Positions 8,950-17,962 of a DNA stretch of 39,609 bases are shown piece after piece. Both the position numbers and the translations under genes were made by a program. How positions within the stretch are numbered: position 1 is the stretch's first letter; each line of letters opens with the position of its first letter. The DNA lies in assembly GCA_964535875.1 (NCBI GenBank), contig CAZHUE010000002.1, forward strand, positions 1-39,609, given 5' to 3'. The notes beneath the pieces are model-generated. The model did not search any database, was not told the origin of the DNA, and saw nothing but the letters and a program-made list of their open reading frames with translations. This DNA is from QPIN01 sp964535875. Lineage in GTDB: Bacteria; Pseudomonadota; Gammaproteobacteria; Methylococcales; Methylomonadaceae.

Positions 8950-9696
8950 TTAAGTGTCAGTCTGTCGAACAAATAAACGGGATAATAACAATCCAATTTC
9001 AAATAGAAACCAGATAGGTAGTGCTAAAAGAGTTTGAGATATAGCATCAGGTGGGGTTAAAAACATTCCTACAATAAATGCTCCTACAATGACATAAGGC
9101 CGCTTCTCAGCTAAACTTTGTGGTGTGGCAAGTCCTGTCCAAACGAGCAAGATGGTAAAAATAGGGACTTCAAACGATAAGCCGAAAGCAAAAAATAGAG
9201 TAAGAACAAAGTCTAAATACTTGCTTATATCAGTCATTACCGTGACACCTTGTGGAGCAGCAGCGGTTAAAAAACTAAAAATCAAAGGGAATACAACAAA
9301 ATAGGCAAAGGCAATGCCCATATAAAATAATAAGGTACTACCTATTAATAGAGGTAGAATCATTTTCTTTTCGTTACTATATAACCCTGGGGCAACAAAA
9401 CCCCAAAAATGAAAAAGAATAACAGGAACTGAAAAAAAGATAGAACCAACTAAAACCAGTTTAAATGGCGTAAAGAATGGAGAGGCGACATCAGTCGCAA
9501 TCATGGTGCTATTTTCTGGCATGTGCTGGAGTAATGGCCCAGATAAGAAGGAGTAGATTTCGTTTGCAAACGGTGCGGCACATAAAAAAACGACCAGAAT
9601 GAATGCAACTACACGTAATAAGCGATTGCGTAATTCGATTAAGTGGCGAATAAAAGGTTGTTCATCAGACTTAATATTAGGTTCACTTTGACTCAT
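8950..9696 (-). CDS. tatC: Twin-arginine translocase subunit TatC
   Basis: Receptor core of the Tat machinery, which exports folded proteins across the inner membrane. 248 residues with six hydrophobic segments. Conserved features: HLIELRNRLL near residue 20, the periplasmic loop SPFFTPFKL, and the region FGLSFEVPI with its key Glu. The start overlaps tatB by 14 nt. The gene order tatA-tatB-tatC after hisE is conserved in Pseudomonas and relatives. A short AT-rich gap separates its stop from the convergent ZIP gene, with a weak ATATAAA-type inverted repeat only. Confidence 0.97.
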   Translation of the reverse strand: MSQSEPNIKSDEQPFIRHLIELRNRLLRVVAFILVVFLCAAPFANEIYSFLSGPLLQHMPENSTMIATDVASPFFTPFKLVLVGSIFFSVPVILFHFWGFVAPGLYSNEKKMILPLLIGSTLLFYMGIAFAYFVVFPLIFSFLTAAAPQGVTVMTDISKYLDFVLTLFFAFGLSFEVPIFTILLVWTGLATPQSLAEKRPYVIVGAFIVGMFLTPPDAISQTLLALPIWFLFEIGLLLSRLFVRQTDT

Positions 9697-10000
9697 CTAT
9701 TTGCTTTGTTTGATCTTTAAGGGATTGTTTTACAGATTGAGTGTTTTTTTTAAAAGTATTTGAAGTGTCTTCTATTTTATTTTTAAAGTCATCTATTGTC
9801 GGGTGTTGTTTAAGCATTTGGCGAATTTCCTCCTCCTGTAATTCTTCCTTTATTTCAGACTTGACTGAGGCAACCATGTTTTTTGTTTTTCCTACCCAGA
9901 AACCAACTAGCCTAGCTACTTTAGGTAGTTTCTCTGGACCAATAACGATTAAGCTAACAATAGCAACAAGACATAATTCCCAAAAACCAATATCAAACAT
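9683..10000 (-). CDS. tatB: Twin-arginine translocase subunit TatB
   Basis: Single-pass membrane partner of TatC in the receptor complex. 105 residues: a short N-terminal transmembrane helix with the conserved acidic residue in FWELCLVAIVSLIVIGPEKLP, then an amphipathic helix and a long charged, Lys/Glu-rich tail. The GPEKLP hinge distinguishes TatB from TatA, which here has FGTKRL. One base separates it from tatA and it overlaps tatC by 14 nt. Confidence 0.95.
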   Translation of the reverse strand: MFDIGFWELCLVAIVSLIVIGPEKLPKVARLVGFWVGKTKNMVASVKSEIKEELQEEEIRQMLKQHPTIDDFKNKIEDTSNTFKKNTQSVKQSLKDQTKQIDESK

Positions 10001-10001
10001 A

Positions 10002-10223
10002 TTATTTCTCTGAGTTTTCTTTTTGTTTTGAAGTGACTTCGCTTTCTATTGTATTAGTATCTTCTTCTGACATTTTTTTATTGGCTTCACCTTCTTTTAC
10101 AGCAGATTTAAATCCTTTTATCGCCCCGCCTAAATCACTGCCTAAATTACGTAAGCGCTTAGTGCCAAACAATACAATGACAATAGCGAGGATAATTAAT
10201 AATTGAGTCACGCTGATACCCAT
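10002..10223 (-). CDS. tatA: Twin-arginine translocase subunit TatA
   Basis: Pore-forming or membrane-thinning subunit of the Tat system. 73 residues: N-terminal transmembrane helix, the hinge FGTKRLRNLGSDLGGAIKGF and a short acidic tail. Length and hinge are standard for TatA/E. Located 22 nt after hisE on the same strand, so it is probably transcribed with the his genes. Confidence 0.96.
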   Translation of the reverse strand: MGISVTQLLIILAIVIVLFGTKRLRNLGSDLGGAIKGFKSAVKEGEANKKMSEEDTNTIESEVTSKQKENSEK

Positions 10224-10245
10224 GTTCTACTCCTGATTATGTAGA

Positions 10246-10566
10246 TTATTTATTGCTGCGTTTTGCTTTTTCTTCTAAGCCTGATAAACCAAATCGGCGT
10301 TGTAACTCTTCTAATACATCATTTGGACCTAAACCTTGGTCAGCAAGCATCACCATAGAATGAAACCATAAATCAGCTGTTTCATAAACAATTTGTTTTT
10401 TATCACCATCTTTTGCAGCAATAACTGTTTCAGTTGCTTCTTCACCAATTTTTTTTAAAATATGGTCTAAGCCTTTCGCATATAAACTTGCTACATAGGA
10501 TTTATCGGCAGACTCTTGTTTTCGTTGCTCAAGAATTTCAGCTAGTTGTTGTAACGTATCGTTCAT
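10246..10566 (-). CDS. hisE: Phosphoribosyl-ATP pyrophosphatase
   Basis: Hydrolyses PR-ATP to PR-AMP and PPi, the second step of histidine synthesis. 106 residues, all-alpha MazG-like fold. Seen: the metal-binding helix KKIGEEATETVIAAKDGD and the following YETADLWFHSMVML. It is a separate gene from hisI, as in Pseudomonas and unlike the fused HisIE of enterics. It lies 13 nt after hisI and 22 nt before tatA. Confidence 0.96.
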   Translation of the reverse strand: MNDTLQQLAEILEQRKQESADKSYVASLYAKGLDHILKKIGEEATETVIAAKDGDKKQIVYETADLWFHSMVMLADQGLGPNDVLEELQRRFGLSGLEEKAKRSNK

Positions 10567-10579
10567 TATAATAAACAGT

Positions 10580-10966
10580 TTATTTGTAAATTTCTTTTGG
10601 GTCTTTCAATATAGGGTCTTTTGCTTGCCACTGGTTATCAACCAGACTACGATAAAAACAGCTTTCTCTACCTGTATGACAAGCAATTCCTCCTTCCTGT
10701 TCAACTTTAAGTAAGATAACATCTTCATCACAATCCAGTTGAATATCGACTATTTTTTGCTGGTGTCCAGATTCTTCACCTTTTCGCCATAAGCGTTGGC
10801 GAGAACGTGACCAATAGACCGCGTAACCAGTTTCTACAGTTAATAGTAAAGATTCACGATTCATCCAGGCAAACATAACTACTCGACCCGAATCGGCTTG
10901 CTGTGAAATAACTGGAACTAAACCATCAGCTGTCCAACGAATCTCATCTATCCAAATTTCACTCAC
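10580..10966 (-). CDS. hisI: Phosphoribosyl-AMP cyclohydrolase
   Basis: Opens the adenine ring of PR-AMP (third step of histidine synthesis); a zinc and magnesium enzyme. 128 residues. Seen: VVMFAWMNRESL, YWSRSRQRLWRKGEESGH, the metal-binding LDCDEDVILLKVEQ and the cysteine motif ACHTGRESCFYR. The start codon shares a base with the end of hisF, so translation is coupled. Confidence 0.97.
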   Translation of the reverse strand: MSEIWIDEIRWTADGLVPVISQQADSGRVVMFAWMNRESLLLTVETGYAVYWSRSRQRLWRKGEESGHQQKIVDIQLDCDEDVILLKVEQEGGIACHTGRESCFYRSLVDNQWQAKDPILKDPKEIYK

Positions 10967-11739
10967 TACAACCGCACCTCAATTCCTTTTGACTGCATGT
11001 GTTGTTTGGCTTGCTCAACACTGTATTCAGCAAAGTGAAAAATACTTGCGGCTAAAACTGCATCAGCTTTTCCTTTTATAATCCCTTCAGCTAAATGATC
11101 AAGATTTCCTACGCCACCGGAAGCAATGACAGGAACTGAAACAGCATCACTAATTGCACGAGTAAGATCTAAATCAAACCCTTCGCGAGTTCCATCTCTG
11201 TCCATACTGGTTAGAAGTATTTCCCCTGCACCGTATTCAACCATTTTGATTGCCCACTCAATCGCATTGATTCCTGTTTCTTTACGGCCGCCATGGGTGA
11301 AAATTTCCCAGCAGTTTTTTTCATTTTCTGTACTGACTTTTTTTGCATCAATCGCAACAACAATGCATTGCGAACCAAATTTTTCTGCGGCTTCTTTTAC
11401 AAACTCTGGTCTAAAAACAGCAGCGCTGTTAATTCCCACTTTATCAGCACCAGCATTTAACATTCGACGTATATCATCCAGTTCTCTAATTCCACCACCA
11501 ACTGTCAGTGGAATAAATACTTCGCTGGCGACCTGCTCTACGATATGAACAATAGTTTCTCTATTATCGTGAGTTGCGGTAATATCAAGAAAGGTTATTT
11601 CGTCTGCACCTTCTCGATCATAACGTCTAGCAACCTCTACAGGGTCACCGGCATCTTTAATATCAACAAATTTAACACCTTTTACAACGCGGCCATTATC
11701 AACATCAAGACAAGGGATTATGCGTTTAGCTAAGCTCAT
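10966..11739 (-). CDS. hisF: Imidazole glycerol phosphate synthase, cyclase subunit HisF
   Basis: Uses ammonia made by HisH to form imidazole glycerol phosphate and AICAR. 257 residues, a (beta-alpha)8 barrel. The two catalytic aspartates are visible in RIIPCLDVDNGRVVKG (N-terminal half) and LLTSMDRDGTREGFDLDL (C-terminal half); the phosphate loops GGGIREL and ASGGVGN are also present. It follows hisA by 2 nt on the same strand. Confidence 0.98.
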   Translation of the reverse strand: MSLAKRIIPCLDVDNGRVVKGVKFVDIKDAGDPVEVARRYDREGADEITFLDITATHDNRETIVHIVEQVASEVFIPLTVGGGIRELDDIRRMLNAGADKVGINSAAVFRPEFVKEAAEKFGSQCIVVAIDAKKVSTENEKNCWEIFTHGGRKETGINAIEWAIKMVEYGAGEILLTSMDRDGTREGFDLDLTRAISDAVSVPVIASGGVGNLDHLAEGIIKGKADAVLAASIFHFAEYSVEQAKQHMQSKGIEVRL

Positions 11740-11741
11740 AA

Positions 11742-12473
11742 TTAATAATTTTCTGCAATTTTTTCTGCTTCGGCAAAATCAAGCGTACCTTCATAGATGG
11801 CTCGACCAGTGATTGCTCCCATAATGCCATCGTCTGCAACTTTACCTAAGGCATGAATATCATCCATATTGGTAATACCTCCAGAAGCAATAACAGGAAT
11901 CCGGATGGCACGGGCTAATTTAGAGGTGGCTTCTACATTGACGCCTTCCATCATGCCATCTCTGGAAATGTCGGTGTAGATAATGGCTTCGACTCCATCA
12001 GATTCAAATTGTTGAGCTAGATCAATGACACTATGTCGAGAAAGCTTTGACCACCCATCGATTGCAACTTTACCTTCTTTTGCATCAAGTCCAACAATAA
12101 TGTGACTAGGGAATTCAACTGCAACATGACTGACAAAGTGTGGTTCAGTCACGGCTTTTGTGCCAATAATCACATATTGAACGCCTGAGTTTAAATAGCC
12201 TTGAATGGTATCTTCATCACGAATACCACCACCTATTTGCACAGGAACGTCGGGGAAAGCCTCGACAATGGCATGAATCACATCTGCATTTTTAGGTTTT
12301 CCAGCAAATGCTCCATCAAGGTCAACTAAATGAATGCGTTTTGCACCTTGTTCTACCCATTTCCCTGCAATAGCAACAGGGTCATCTGAAAAAACCGTAT
12401 CATCTTCCATACGGCCTTGGCGTAAGCGAACACATTTTCCTTCTTTTAAGTCTATTGCAGGTATAAGCAACAT
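11742..12473 (-). CDS. hisA: ProFAR isomerase HisA
   Basis: Isomerises ProFAR to PRFAR, the fourth step of histidine synthesis. 243 residues, a (beta-alpha)8 barrel homologous to HisF. Seen: LIPAIDLKEGKCVRLRQG with the first catalytic Asp, IIYTDISRDGMMEGVN with the second, and the phosphate loops QIGGGIRDE and IASGGITNMDD. A 44-nt gap separates it from hisH upstream, the widest inside this his block, but no promoter is convincing there. Confidence 0.98.
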   Translation of the reverse strand: MLLIPAIDLKEGKCVRLRQGRMEDDTVFSDDPVAIAGKWVEQGAKRIHLVDLDGAFAGKPKNADVIHAIVEAFPDVPVQIGGGIRDEDTIQGYLNSGVQYVIIGTKAVTEPHFVSHVAVEFPSHIIVGLDAKEGKVAIDGWSKLSRHSVIDLAQQFESDGVEAIIYTDISRDGMMEGVNVEATSKLARAIRIPVIASGGITNMDDIHALGKVADDGIMGAITGRAIYEGTLDFAEAEKIAENY

Positions 12474-12517
12474 GTTTAAATCTCTATATTTTAACGAATT
12501 TGGTTAGATAGATTTTG

Positions 12518-13159
12518 TTAGTAAGTCCCATCCCAAGATAAAAAGTTTTTTAACAACTGTAAACCAGCAGTTTGACTCTTTTCAGGATGAAATTGTACTG
12601 CAAAAATATTATCTTTGGCTAGTGCGCTAGTAAATGCCTGTGGATAATCTGTTGTTGCAATTGTATCTGATGCATGTAGTGGTTTTGCATAATAGCTATG
12701 AACAAAATAAAATCGGCTATTCTGTGGTATGTCTTTCCATAAGGGATGTGGTTTTTGAGTGACTTTATTCCAGCCCATATGAGGAACTTTTAATCGATTG
12801 CCAGTAGCATCTGTTAGATCTGTCGAAAAATGCTCTACATGTCCAGAGAAAATATCAAGACAAGCTGTATGGTCATTTTCTTCACTGTCTGCTAATAAAG
12901 CCTGCATCCCAAGACAAATGCCTAAAAAAGGTTTTGTTTTAGTGACTTCTTTGATAACCGGGATTAATCCTGAGCTGTCAAGCACTTTTATACAATCTCT
13001 AATAGCACCCACGCCAGGAAATAAAATTCGGTCACATTGTTGTATCTTTTCTGCATCTGATACTATTTGTACATCAACTTCTGGTGATGCATGTTGTAGA
13101 GCTTTTTCAATGGAATGTAAGTTTCCCATTCCATAATCAATAACGGCTACGGATGACAT
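12518..13159 (-). CDS. hisH: Imidazole glycerol phosphate synthase, glutaminase subunit HisH
   Basis: Class I glutamine amidotransferase that supplies ammonia to HisF. 213 residues. The nucleophilic elbow is GICLGMQAL; the His-Glu of the triad lies in VQFHPEKSQTAG. The N-terminal DYGMGNLHSIEKAL is typical of HisH. It lies 22 nt after hisB, with hisA next. Confidence 0.97.
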   Translation of the reverse strand: MSSVAVIDYGMGNLHSIEKALQHASPEVDVQIVSDAEKIQQCDRILFPGVGAIRDCIKVLDSSGLIPVIKEVTKTKPFLGICLGMQALLADSEENDHTACLDIFSGHVEHFSTDLTDATGNRLKVPHMGWNKVTQKPHPLWKDIPQNSRFYFVHSYYAKPLHASDTIATTDYPQAFTSALAKDNIFAVQFHPEKSQTAGLQLLKNFLSWDGTY

Positions 13160-13181
13160 AGTTTAATGAAAAGTCGGGTAT

Positions 13182-13775
13182 TTATAAAGAGCCTTTAGTG
13201 GATGGCATAATACCTGCCATTCTAGGGTCAGCGGTTATGGCCATTCTTATTGCTCTTCCAAAAGCTTTAAAAATCGTTTCTGCAACGTGATGAGCGTTAC
13301 TGCCTTTTAAGTTATCGATATGCAAAGACACGCCAGCATGGTTGACAAAACCTTGAAAAAATTCACGGAATAAATCAACATCAAAAGAACCAATTGAAGC
13401 GCGAGGAAACTTTACTTCGTAAAACAAACCTGGTCTACCAGAAAAATCTATGACCACTCTGGATAATGCTTCGTCTAATGGCACATAAGAGTGTCCGTAA
13501 CGTACAATACCTTTTTTATCGCCTAGAGCTTTTGCAAATGCTTGGCCAAGTGTAATGCCTATATCTTCAACCGTATGGTGGGCATCAATCTCCAAGTCGC
13601 CTTTTGCATCAATAGTTAGATCAATTAAGCCGTGTCTAGCGACTTGGTCAAGCATGTGGTCAAAAAAAGGAATACCTGTTATGAATGTTACTTTTCCAGA
13701 CCCATCCAGATTAATCTCTATTTTAATTTGAGTTTCGAGCGTATTTCTCTCAACTTGTGCTTTACGTTGACTCAT
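13182..13775 (-). CDS. hisB: Imidazoleglycerol-phosphate dehydratase
   Basis: Dehydrates imidazole glycerol phosphate to imidazole acetol phosphate using manganese bound by histidine clusters. 197 residues, so this is the monofunctional dehydratase without the HisN phosphatase domain found in E. coli HisB. Seen: FFDHMLDQVARHG, the first cluster AHHTVEDIG and the second NAHHVAETIFKAFGRA. First his gene of the block, 24 nt after typA. hisG, hisD and hisC are not in the window. Confidence 0.97.
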   Translation of the reverse strand: MSQRKAQVERNTLETQIKIEINLDGSGKVTFITGIPFFDHMLDQVARHGLIDLTIDAKGDLEIDAHHTVEDIGITLGQAFAKALGDKKGIVRYGHSYVPLDEALSRVVIDFSGRPGLFYEVKFPRASIGSFDVDLFREFFQGFVNHAGVSLHIDNLKGSNAHHVAETIFKAFGRAIRMAITADPRMAGIMPSTKGSL

Positions 13776-13799
13776 TAGTTAAATTATATTTAATAAAAA

Positions 13800-15605
13800 T
13801 TACTTGGCACGTTTACGCTCAATTTCTGTCAATAAAACTTTGCGCAAGCGAATTGATTTAGGTGTAACTTCTACTAACTCATCATCACTGATAAATTCTA
13901 GGGCTTGCTCTAATGTCATTTTTTGAATTTTAGCACAGGTTAAACTTTCATCTGTTCCTGAAGCACGTACGTTTGTTAATGGTTTGGGTTTAGTTGGGTT
14001 AACCACTAAATCATTTGTCCGAGAATGGATGCCAACCAGCATACCTTCATATATTTCATCACCATTGATGACTAGTAATTCACCACGAGCTTGCAGTGGG
14101 TGCAAAGAGTAATCAACCGCTTTACCTTTTGCCATAGAAATAAGTACGCCACGAATTCTCGAGCCGACTTCGCCTTCTTTTAACGGGCCGTAATGGTCAA
14201 AGACGTGATAAAACAAGCCAGAACCAGATGTTGATGTTAGAAACTCAGTCTGAAAACCCAGTAGTCCTCGAGATGGCACAATATATTCCAAGCGGATACG
14301 GCCTTTACCATCAGGAACCATATCTTTAAGATCACCTTTACGATCACCTAATTTTTCCATAATGGTGCCTTGATGTTGTTCTTCAACTTCAATAGTTACA
14401 TATTCAAAGGGTTCTGACTTAACGCCGTCAATTTCTTTGATAATGACTTGTGGTCGAGAAACGCCCATTTCAAAGCCTTCTCTGCGCATATTTTCAATCA
14501 GCACTGATAAATGTAATTCACCTCGACCCGATACTTTAAACTTATCAGGGTCATCAGTTGGTTCAACGCGCAAAGCAACATTATGCTGCAGTTCTTTATC
14601 TAAACGATCACGAATCTGGCGAGTAGTGATGAATTTACCTTCTTTTCCTGCAAAAGGCGAATTATTGACCTGAAAAGTCATGCTAACCGTTGGTTCATCA
14701 ATCGATAGTTTTGGTAAAGCTTCAACATTATCTGGGTCACATATTGTCTCAGAAATTTGTAGTTTATCTATTCCACAAAAAGCAATAATATTTCCGGCTT
14801 GGGCAGATTCTATTTCAACTCGTTCTAAGCCATTAAACCCATAGATTTTAAGCATTCTACCCTTGCGTATATTACCTTCAGTATCAATTAAAGTTAATGG
14901 CATATTGCGAGTTACCTTACCTCGCTGAATACGACCAATACCGATGATCCCGACATACGAGTTATAATCAAGGCTAATGACTTGCATTTGAAAAGGGGCG
15001 TCAACATCTACAGGAGGGGGTGAGACTTTGTCAACAATAGTTTGAAATAAAGGTGTCATATCTCCGCTGGATACTTCAACTTCTAACCCTGCATAGCCAT
15101 TAATTGCTGAGGCATAAACAATAGGAAAGTCTAATTGCTCATCTGTTGCGCCTAAATTATCAAATAAATCAAAAGTTTGATCTACAACCCAATCAGGGCG
15201 TGCGCCTGGTCGGTCAATTTTATTAATCACAACAATCGGCTTTAAACCCAAGGCAAATGCTTTTTGAGTTACAAATCGAGTCTGAGGCATAGGGCCGTCA
15301 ACAGCATCCACTAATAATAAAACAGAATCAACCATTGACAGTACACGCTCAACTTCGCCGCCAAAGTCAGCATGCCCCGGTGTGTCAACAATATTAATGT
15401 GATAGCCATTCCAATCAATTGCTGTATTTTTTGCCAGAATGGTAATGCCACGTTCTTTTTCAAGATCATTAGAATCCATCATTCTTTCATCTAGTTTTTC
15501 ATGTTCAGAAAAAGTACCAGATTGTTCTAATAATTTGTCAACCAGTGTTGTTTTTCCGTGGTCAACGTGGGCAATGATTGCAATGTTTCTTAGTTTTTCT
15601 ATCAC
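13800..15605 (-). CDS. typA: Ribosome-associated GTPase TypA/BipA
   Basis: Translational GTPase that binds 70S ribosomes and assists large-subunit assembly under stress. 601 residues. GTPase motifs: AHVDHGKTTLVDKLL (P-loop), DTPGHADFGGE (switch II) and INKIDRPGARP (G4). EF-G-like domains II, III and V and the TypA-specific C-terminus follow. The start is GTG 15605, giving the conserved MIEKLRNIAIIAHVDHGK. It heads the minus-strand his-tat block; the 124-nt gap upstream likely holds its promoter and includes an imperfect palindrome GCGTG...CACGC (15642-15663). Confidence 0.97.
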   Translation of the reverse strand: MIEKLRNIAIIAHVDHGKTTLVDKLLEQSGTFSEHEKLDERMMDSNDLEKERGITILAKNTAIDWNGYHINIVDTPGHADFGGEVERVLSMVDSVLLLVDAVDGPMPQTRFVTQKAFALGLKPIVVINKIDRPGARPDWVVDQTFDLFDNLGATDEQLDFPIVYASAINGYAGLEVEVSSGDMTPLFQTIVDKVSPPPVDVDAPFQMQVISLDYNSYVGIIGIGRIQRGKVTRNMPLTLIDTEGNIRKGRMLKIYGFNGLERVEIESAQAGNIIAFCGIDKLQISETICDPDNVEALPKLSIDEPTVSMTFQVNNSPFAGKEGKFITTRQIRDRLDKELQHNVALRVEPTDDPDKFKVSGRGELHLSVLIENMRREGFEMGVSRPQVIIKEIDGVKSEPFEYVTIEVEEQHQGTIMEKLGDRKGDLKDMVPDGKGRIRLEYIVPSRGLLGFQTEFLTSTSGSGLFYHVFDHYGPLKEGEVGSRIRGVLISMAKGKAVDYSLHPLQARGELLVINGDEIYEGMLVGIHSRTNDLVVNPTKPKPLTNVRASGTDESLTCAKIQKMTLEQALEFISDDELVEVTPKSIRLRKVLLTEIERKRAK

Positions 15606-15729
15606 GAGAGTGTAATTATTTTGTTAAAAATTAATTTTGTTCATGCGTGAATCAAAATTGACACGCAATATGTTTCGGAGGTAAGTAGTTTATCTCTTTA
15701 ATTACCAAAAAAATGAAAGGTAAAGTTAT

Positions 15730-16122
15730 CTAGCTTTGTATCCATGGTAAATTATGAAACCCCCAACCATCAATGTTCCCGCGATGTTTTTTCTCATCAA
15801 GAGCACCTTCAAAGCCCTCAGCAATGTTAATTAAATGTTGATAGCCAGACTCTTCTAGTGCCTTTGCTGCGGCTAGAGATCGTTGTCCACTCCTGCAAAG
15901 AAGTAGTATAGGGGTGTTTTTATCTTTAACGACTTCTTCAACTTGTACAATGAATTGTTCATTTATTTGCATGCTGGGAAATTCCTTCCAGGGAATATGA
16001 ATTGCCTTTGGAGGATGACCTACAAATGAATGTTCTATTGCTGTACGAACATCAATTAGAACAACATCGGCGTTTTCTTGTAATAAAGACCAAGATTGTT
16101 TGGGGTCTAAATTTTCTATCAT
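15730..16122 (-). CDS. Cytoplasmic single-domain rhodanese
   Basis: A 130-residue rhodanese-fold protein, predicted sulfurtransferase. Seen: VVLIDVRTAIEHSFVGHPP and the active-site loop CRSGQRS with Cys76. The C-terminal tail GFEG...IDGWGFHNLPW resembles that of the periplasmic rhodanese at 35788-36588, so the two belong to one subfamily. No signal peptide is visible. It is the last gene of a minus-strand group (LysR, methyltransferase, rhodanese) with a 9-nt gap to its upstream neighbour. The physiological sulfur acceptor is unknown. Confidence 0.88.
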   Translation of the reverse strand: MIENLDPKQSWSLLQENADVVLIDVRTAIEHSFVGHPPKAIHIPWKEFPSMQINEQFIVQVEEVVKDKNTPILLLCRSGQRSLAAAKALEESGYQHLINIAEGFEGALDEKKHRGNIDGWGFHNLPWIQS

Positions 16123-16131
16123 AATATTTGT

Positions 16132-16716
16132 TTAAGGTTTTTGGCCTATGTAGAATGCTTCATTTCTTTCTCCGCACTCTAATTTTCCTATCAAACTATT
16201 TTCTCTGTAACTAACCAATAATAGAGGCTGAAAGAGTTGTAATAATTCATTTCTAGCTAATAAAAAATCGGGGTTATTTGGGCCATTAGGGTCTATTTTG
16301 TCTCTTACATAGGTCTGATAAAAAAGTAGCCCACCCGTTTTTAAGCTATCCATTATCGCATTAGTTAAAGATCGGTCAAGGAAATGCGTGATAATAATTA
16401 CATCAAATGTATTTTTGGGTAAATTATTGGCTTCGATAACAACTTGTTTAGTCGATAAAATTAGGTGTTTTTTTAATGCGGTTTGTTGCAGTTTTTTTAA
16501 GGCAACTGAAGAGATATCCCAGGCGTAAGTGTCTAACCCATGATCTGCCAAAAGTAAAGCGTTTGAACCAAGTCCGCAGGCTAAGTCTAAAGCTTTACCT
16601 TGTTTTGGTAATAAAAAACTATTTTCTTTTAAAACTTGGGCTACTTGAGTTGAGTTGTTTTTAGTATGTATTTTATTCCATTTTTTTTCAATGGTTGCTG
16701 GATTAAAGGAAGCCAA
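16132..16716 (-). CDS. Class I SAM-dependent methyltransferase (TehB-like)
   Basis: A 194-residue methyltransferase of unknown substrate. SAM-binding motif I is ALDLACGLGSNALLLADHG (~42-60), the acidic end of the next strand is in AWDIS, and motif IV-like FDVIIITHFLDR follows. Only a TTG codon at 16716 can start this frame: a TGA lies three codons upstream and no ATG occurs nearby. A GGA in the end of LysR provides a weak ribosome site. One base separates it from the LysR stop, so expression is presumably coupled to the regulator. TehB similarity is by general pattern only. Confidence 0.82.
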   Translation of the reverse strand: MASFNPATIEKKWNKIHTKNNSTQVAQVLKENSFLLPKQGKALDLACGLGSNALLLADHGLDTYAWDISSVALKKLQQTALKKHLILSTKQVVIEANNLPKNTFDVIIITHFLDRSLTNAIMDSLKTGGLLFYQTYVRDKIDPNGPNNPDFLLARNELLQLFQPLLLVSYRENSLIGKLECGERNEAFYIGQKP

Positions 16717-16717
16717 A

Positions 16718-17617
16718 TCAATTCATTCCTACTCTATGAGGTAGCCAATCTTGCAAAAAATCAAGGAAATCTCTCACTTTTGCCGACAAATATTTACGGT
16801 GTGGGTAAACAGCATGTACATCTAATGGTGCAATACTATATTGTTCTAGTACTACTTTTAATTTGCCTTTTTCTATGTCTCTACCTACGATATATTTTGG
16901 TAGCATAACCAGTCCAAGCCCATCATCTGCCGCCATACGAATTGGGTCAGCAACATTGGCCTGGACACGCCCTGTTACTTTTACTTCTCTTTCGCCTAAG
17001 ACTCCTTTGAATGTCCATTTATCTCTTGGCGGGTTTGCCCAATTAATTAGGCAGCTGTGTGTTATTAAATCTTCTGGTTCTTCGGGAATTCCATACTCCT
17101 CAAAATAGGAGGGTGAGCCACAGACAACTATTTCAGAGCTAGCCAGTTTCCTTGCAACTAGGCTAGAATCTTCCAGTTTACCCAAATAAATTGCAATATC
17201 AACACCTTCATCAATTAGGTCAATATGGCCACCTTGCAAAGTTATTTCAACGGATAATTCTTCATGTAATTTAAGAAACTCGGCTAAAGCCGGTGCTATA
17301 TGGGTTGCTCCAATAACTGGAGGGGCATTGATTTTTAATAAGCCTCTGGGTTCTGAATGGAGGTGGGTGACAGCTGCTTCCATTTCCTCTACATCAAGCA
17401 ATACTTGTTGGCACCTTTCTAGATAAGAAAAGCCTACTTCAGTTAAATTGATACTTCGAGTTGTTCTATTTAATAAGCGTGTACCAAGCAATTTCTCCAA
17501 ATTCATAATATGTTTGGTTGCCATGGCACGTGAAATACCAAGATCTCTAGCGGCGCCAGCAAAACTGCCTGCTTTCGCTACGCGTACAAAGACGTTCATG
17601 CTGGTTAATTTATCCAT
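16718..17617 (-). CDS. LysR-family transcriptional regulator (CrgA-like)
   Basis: A 299-residue LysR regulator. The N-terminal winged HTH is clear (MNVFVRVAKAGSFAGAARDL, then ISRAMATKHIMNLEKLLGTR), followed by a periplasmic-binding-protein-like effector domain (LLKINAPPVIGATHIAPALA, VDIAIYLGKLEDSSL). Pattern and length match the large CrgA/DmlR-type subgroup. It heads a tight minus-strand group with the methyltransferase and rhodanese, which is unusual because LysR genes are more often divergent from their target. The effector cannot be inferred. Confidence 0.92.
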   Translation of the reverse strand: MDKLTSMNVFVRVAKAGSFAGAARDLGISRAMATKHIMNLEKLLGTRLLNRTTRSINLTEVGFSYLERCQQVLLDVEEMEAAVTHLHSEPRGLLKINAPPVIGATHIAPALAEFLKLHEELSVEITLQGGHIDLIDEGVDIAIYLGKLEDSSLVARKLASSEIVVCGSPSYFEEYGIPEEPEDLITHSCLINWANPPRDKWTFKGVLGEREVKVTGRVQANVADPIRMAADDGLGLVMLPKYIVGRDIEKGKLKVVLEQYSIAPLDVHAVYPHRKYLSAKVRDFLDFLQDWLPHRVGMN

Positions 17618-17697
17618 ATTTAGGTATTTAGAGTTAATGTTACTAAAGGAGAGCCATTATTAAAAAATTTTATAGAATGAATGAGTGAATCATTACA

Positions 17698-17861
17698 TAA
17701 GGCAACTCGCAATAAATAACCCACCATTTTTGCTTGTCTTTTTGTCTGTCTTCTGCGTTGCAACTTCGGTTACATAGCCTGCTATGCGCCCTACGTTGCG
17801 TCTCGAAGACAAACAAAAATCCTACGCAAAACTGGTGGGTTATTTATTGCGTGTTACCTAA
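17698..17861. mobile_element. MITE-like element, copy A (164 bp)
   Basis: Terminal inverted repeats of 26 nt (17701-17726 and 17833-17858) match at 24 of 26 positions, beginning GGCAACTCGCAATAAATAAC. TAA flanks both ends (17698-17700, 17859-17861), a possible target duplication. The interior holds a second imperfect stem (GTCTTC...GAAGAC) around a CTTCGGTTACATAGC core, and no coding frame. A second copy lies at 34691-34886 with the same ends and core. Non-autonomous transposable element is the best reading; no matching transposase is in the window. Confidence 0.8.
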
Positions 17862-17962
17862 GAAGTTAAAGTAATGATAAGTTTGGATAATTTATACTTA
17901 ACTTTGTTGATTGGAATTTAAGGAGTTCTGGTAGAGCAGGCATGCGCTAATATTGTTTGAGA

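Noticed and set aside
9741..10013. Plus-strand frame opposite tatB
   Set aside because: Antisense shadow of a conserved gene; the composition follows the tatB codons.
15642..15663. GCGTG...CACGC palindrome upstream of typA as an operator
   Set aside because: Only five matching bases per arm and no known regulator pattern; mentioned with typA only.
17698..17861. Coding exon or tRNA-like fold in the palindromic element
   Set aside because: No usable open frame and no tRNA arms; the second copy at 34691 shows it is a repeat with inverted ends.
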